The notes beneath the pieces are model-generated. The model saw only the letters and a list, made by a program, of their open reading frames with translations. It did no database searches and had not been told where the DNA came from. A program made the position numbers and the translations under genes. A stretch of DNA of 7,017 nucleotides from Brachybacterium sp. (lineage in GTDB: Bacteria > Actinomycetota > Actinomycetes > Actinomycetales > Dermabacteraceae), in contig DAHVRS010000377.1 of assembly GCA_027322375.1 (NCBI GenBank), positions 1 to 7,017 on the forward strand. Reading direction: 5' to 3'. Positions 4,634 to 7,017 of the stretch are shown here, in pieces (position 1 is the stretch's first letter; the number at the start of each line of letters is the position of its first letter).

Positions 4634-6574
4634 TCACTGCAGCGACTCGAACTTGCGCACCCAGGCGGTGCCCACCGGGTTCGCGTCGGCGACCATGATG
4701 CTGAAGCGGTCCCCGGCGATCTCCGCGACCTCGGTCAGCGCGACTCGGCGCTCGTGCGCGGGAGAGTGGTCCAGGCGCCGCACCCCGTCGGCGATGATCG
4801 CCTGGAAGGAGTCGGTGCGGCCCAGGTATGCGACGAAGGGCATGTCGAAGCGCGAGGCGTAGCGGGCGGAGAGATCGCGCACCGCGTCGACGTCCTCCTC
4901 GGCGAGGTTCTCAAGCGCGAAGGAGCCCACGTCCTGGCTGATCGAGCCCGCCTGCTCCTCGTCGGCCGTGACCAGGGTGGCCATGTCCGGGTAAGCGCGC
5001 ACCAGCTCGTCCTGCTCGGTGCGCTCCGCGGTGAGCACCGCGTCCTCGATCGCGGCGCGCAGCGCGGGCGCGTCGGCGAAGGGCCGGGACTCCCAGGCGC
5101 GCTCGAGCGGCCAGATCGCCCCGTTGAACAGCGAGCCGAAGGTGACCACGAAGGTCTCGCGATCCATCTCGTTGACCTCGGAGACGCCGATCCGCTCGCC
5201 GCCCGCGGTGGTGGCGATGTTCGCGCCGCGCTGGCGACCGATGTGGAAGAACAGCAGGTTCAGCACGATCGCGGTCATCGCGCCGACAGTCACGCCCGAG
5301 GAGACGAACACCTGCGCCCAGGCGGGGAACACCCCGGCGATGTCCGGCTTGAAGCTCACCAGCATCGCCAGGCCCAGCGAGGTGCCCACGATGACGGAGT
5401 TGCGGGTGTCGGTGAGGTCCACCTTGGACAGGGTCTGGATGCCCACGAGCGCGACCGAGGCGAACAGCGCCAGCGACGCACCGCCGAGGACGGGGGAGGG
5501 GATCGCGGCGACCACGGCGCCGGCCTTCGGCACCACGCCGAGCACGATCATCAGCACGCCCGCACCGGCGACGACCCAGCGGGACTTCACGCGGTTCAGG
5601 CGCACCAGGCCGATGTTCTGCGCGAAGCAGGTGTAGGGGAAGGAGTTCAGCACGCCGCCGAGCAGGGTCGAGAGGCCGTCGGCGCGGATCGCCTCGGAGA
5701 TGTTCTTGGGCCGGATGCGGCGGCCCACGATCTCGCCGGCGGCGAAGACGTCACCGGTGGTCTCCACCATCGTGATCAGCATGACGATGATCATCGAGAC
5801 GATCGCGGTGAGGGAGAAGGTGGGGATGCCGAAGTAGAAGGGCGTGGTGACCCCGAAGGCGGACGCCTCGGTGACGCCGCTGAAGGAGGTGTCGCCCAGG
5901 ATCACCGCGACGGCGGTGCCGAGCACGAGGCCCAGCAGCACCGCGATCGTGCCGAGGAAGCCGCGGAAGAACCGCTGCGCGAGCACGATCACGCCCAGGG
6001 TGCCCAGCGCGTAGGCGATGTCGCGCGCGGCGGGGGTGCCCTCGGCGTAGTTCGTGATGTCCCCGGCGGAGACGCCCAGCAGGGTGATGCCCATGGTGGC
6101 GAGCACGGTGCCGATCACGACCGGTGGGAAGAACCGCAGGATCCGCGCGAAGTACGGCGCGACCAGGAAGGTGAACAGACCCGCGACGATGATCGAGCCG
6201 TAGATCATCGGCAGGCCCTCGGCGCCGCCCTCGCCGCCGGTGGCCGCGAGCCCGATCGCGATGATCGGGGAGACCGCGGTGGTGGTCACGCCCTGGATGA
6301 TCGGCAGGCGCACGCCCACCTTCCAGAAGCCGACGGACTGGATGAGCGTTGCGATGCCGCAGGTGAACAGGTCCGCGTTGATCAGGTGGATCGTCTGCTC
6401 GGCGGTGAGGTTCAGGCCTGAGGCGATCAGCAGCGGCACGATCACGGCGCCCGCATAGAAGGCGAGGACGTGCTGGATCGAGAGGACGGCGAGCCGGCCC
6501 GGAGGCGGCACCTGGTCCACGGGATGGCGGCGGGGAGCGGCCGCGGGCGTCGCGGCAGGGACGGCGGAGGTCAT
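4634..6574 (-). CDS. NCS2 purine (urate/xanthine-type) permease fused to a UraD-like domain
   Basis: A 646-residue protein, about 200 longer than usual NCS2 permeases. Residues 27-447 form the transporter. They carry the QH pair in helix 1 (SIQHVLAFYAGAVIVPLL, 32-49), the acidic ETTGD motif (271-275) and the family signature AQNIGLVRLNRVKSR (318-332), whose QNxGLV form fits PucJ/PucK/UacT-type urate or xanthine carriers. Residues 463-629 resemble OHCU decarboxylase (UraD), which turns the urate-oxidation product OHCU into allantoin. Landmarks are FVVTFGSLFNGAIW, ESRPFAD, RYASRFDMPFV and ALTEVAEIAGDRF. The catalytic HPDL motif reads YPDM (Tyr528) and the SxxEQ motif appears to read SISQD (544-548), so decarboxylase activity is doubtful. 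ATG 6574 is chosen because GAAGGA lies six bases upstream and the first membrane helix follows shortly after; the open frame further upstream is shadow. No other purine-catabolism gene is in the window. Confidence 0.88.
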   Translation of the reverse strand: MTSAVPAATPAAAPRRHPVDQVPPPGRLAVLSIQHVLAFYAGAVIVPLLIASGLNLTAEQTIHLINADLFTCGIATLIQSVGFWKVGVRLPIIQGVTTTAVSPIIAIGLAATGGEGGAEGLPMIYGSIIVAGLFTFLVAPYFARILRFFPPVVIGTVLATMGITLLGVSAGDITNYAEGTPAARDIAYALGTLGVIVLAQRFFRGFLGTIAVLLGLVLGTAVAVILGDTSFSGVTEASAFGVTTPFYFGIPTFSLTAIVSMIIVMLITMVETTGDVFAAGEIVGRRIRPKNISEAIRADGLSTLLGGVLNSFPYTCFAQNIGLVRLNRVKSRWVVAGAGVLMIVLGVVPKAGAVVAAIPSPVLGGASLALFASVALVGIQTLSKVDLTDTRNSVIVGTSLGLAMLVSFKPDIAGVFPAWAQVFVSSGVTVGAMTAIVLNLLFFHIGRQRGANIATTAGGERIGVSEVNEMDRETFVVTFGSLFNGAIWPLERAWESRPFADAPALRAAIEDAVLTAERTEQDELVRAYPDMATLVTADEEQAGSISQDVGSFALENLAEEDVDAVRDLSARYASRFDMPFVAYLGRTDSFQAIIADGVRRLDHSPAHERRVALTEVAEIAGDRFSIMVADANPVGTAWVRKFESLQ

Positions 6575-6580
6575 GGGGGG

Positions 6581-6644
6581 TCCTTCGGCCGACGGGCGGG
6601 AGGGCCGTCGCAGGGAGGGGTGGGGCGGGACGCGCACCAGCGTA
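6581..6644 (-). promoter_or_regulatory. Candidate promoter and RBS of the purine permease
   Basis: On the - strand TACGCT (6644-6639) fits TAnnnT. A start near 6632 would give a leader of about 58 bases ending in GAAGGA (6586-6581), six C residues and ATG 6574. No clear -35 is seen. GCGCA occurs twice nearby (6681-6685 and 6700-6704) and could belong to an operator, but this is weak. Confidence 0.35.
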
Positions 6645-6746
6645 GGCCCCTCGTGCGCCCCCGCGCGCCTGTGCTCCGACGCGCAAGCGTGCTGACCTGC
6701 GCATCCCGTCGGGTGAGATTCCTGGCACGGGCTGGCCCGGTGAGAC

Positions 6747-6771
6747 GAGGAGGAGTCCAATGGTGGGGTGA
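6747..6771 (+). promoter_or_regulatory. Shine-Dalgarno tract with three-codon ORF overlapping the MFS gene start
   Basis: GAGGAGGAG (6747-6755) is a strong ribosome binding site but lies 12 bases from the only usable start of the MFS gene, GTG 6768. It lies just four bases from ATG 6760, which opens Met-Val-Gly-stop. That stop (TGA 6769-6771) overlaps the GTG as GTGA. Translation of the MFS gene may therefore be coupled to this tiny frame. A weak promoter candidate upstream is CTGACC (6692-6697), a 17-base spacer and GAGATT (6715-6720). Confidence 0.4.
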
Positions 6772-7017
6772 CAAGCGCTTCCCCCTCGCCCTCCGCCAGC
6801 GAGACGACCCCCGCACGACCCCGCGCCCGCCGCCCGCTCGGCGCCGTGCTGCTGGTCGTCGCCGTCGCGTCGCTCGCGGTGAACCTGCGCCCGGGCGCGA
6901 CGAGCGTCGGCCCGGTCATGGAGGACATCGTCGGCGCCTTCGGCCAGGGCGCGGTCGCCGCAGGGCTCCTCACCGCCCTGCCGCCACTCGCCTTCGGCGC
7001 GCTCGGCCTGCTCGCCG
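6768..7017 (+). CDS. CynX/NimT-like MFS transporter, N-terminal part (3' end outside window)
   Basis: The frame is open to the window end and shows 83 residues. A polar Ser/Thr/Pro/Arg-rich leader (1-22) precedes the first membrane helix (about 24-40). NLRPGATSVGPVMEDI (39-54), the signature of the CynX/NimT (cyanate and 2-nitroimidazole) branch of the major facilitator superfamily, follows. The start of helix 2 is AAGLLTALPPLAFGALGLLA (64-83). Substrates in this branch vary, so the cargo cannot be named. GTG 6768 is the only start codon in this frame after the in-frame TGA at 6741-6743. The gene is divergent from the purine permease across a 193-base gap that must hold both promoters. Confidence 0.82.
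   Translation, partial: MTSASPSPSASETTPARPRARRPLGAVLLVVAVASLAVNLRPGATSVGPVMEDIVGAFGQGAVAAGLLTALPPLAFGALGLLA

Noticed and set aside
4754..6421. 555-codon open frame on the + strand antisense to the purine permease
   Set aside because: It is rich in Gly, Asp, Glu, His and Arg repeats typical of GC-rich shadow frames; the permease and UraD motifs lie on the - strand.
6575..6973. N-terminal extension of the purine permease on the - strand
   Set aside because: It would cross the promoter gap and run antisense to the MFS gene; ATG 6574 has a good ribosome binding site and suits the family N-terminus.

Overview
The window is very GC-rich. Codons end almost always in G or C, the candidate -10 boxes have the form TAnnnT, and some genes look leaderless. 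This points to a high-GC actinomycete. A member of the Micrococcales such as Brachybacterium is my best guess, but that genus assignment is inference. Six coding units are supported, two of them cut by the window edges. I saw no tRNA, rRNA, insertion sequence or CRISPR array.

Layout, left to right. (1) 1-627 (+) is the C-terminal part of an ActP-type acetate/cation symporter, followed by a hairpin terminator and a separate inverted repeat. (2) 792-1721 (-) is a 309-residue conserved-type protein of unknown function with a DxD motif. (3) 1773-2336 (+) is a DUF421/YetF-like membrane protein, divergent from (2); the two probably share a symmetric promoter. (4) 2337-2583 is a convergent intergenic strip with two hairpins and a G-run-rich degenerate repeat. 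(5) 2584-4377 (-) is one uninterrupted reading frame. It encodes an AI-2E/PerM-family membrane protein and continues with no stop codon into a complete OsmC/Ohr-type peroxiredoxin that has its own ribosome binding site. (6) 4378-4633 holds a second symmetric divergent promoter and a possible leaderless short ORF. (7) 4634-6574 (-) is an NCS2 (xanthine/urate-type) purine permease fused to a C-terminal UraD-like (OHCU decarboxylase) domain whose catalytic residues look replaced. (8) 6768-7017 (+) is the start of a CynX/NimT-like MFS transporter.

Functionally, the window is a row of small transcription units on alternating strands rather than one operon. Most products are membrane transporters (acetate, AI-2E/PerM type, purine, MFS), with one peroxide-defence enzyme. 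The items most worth a second look are the stop-less AI-2E/OsmC frame, the purine permease with a UraD-like tail that may have lost its chemistry, and two divergent promoters built on the same A-N3-TA-N3-T symmetry.
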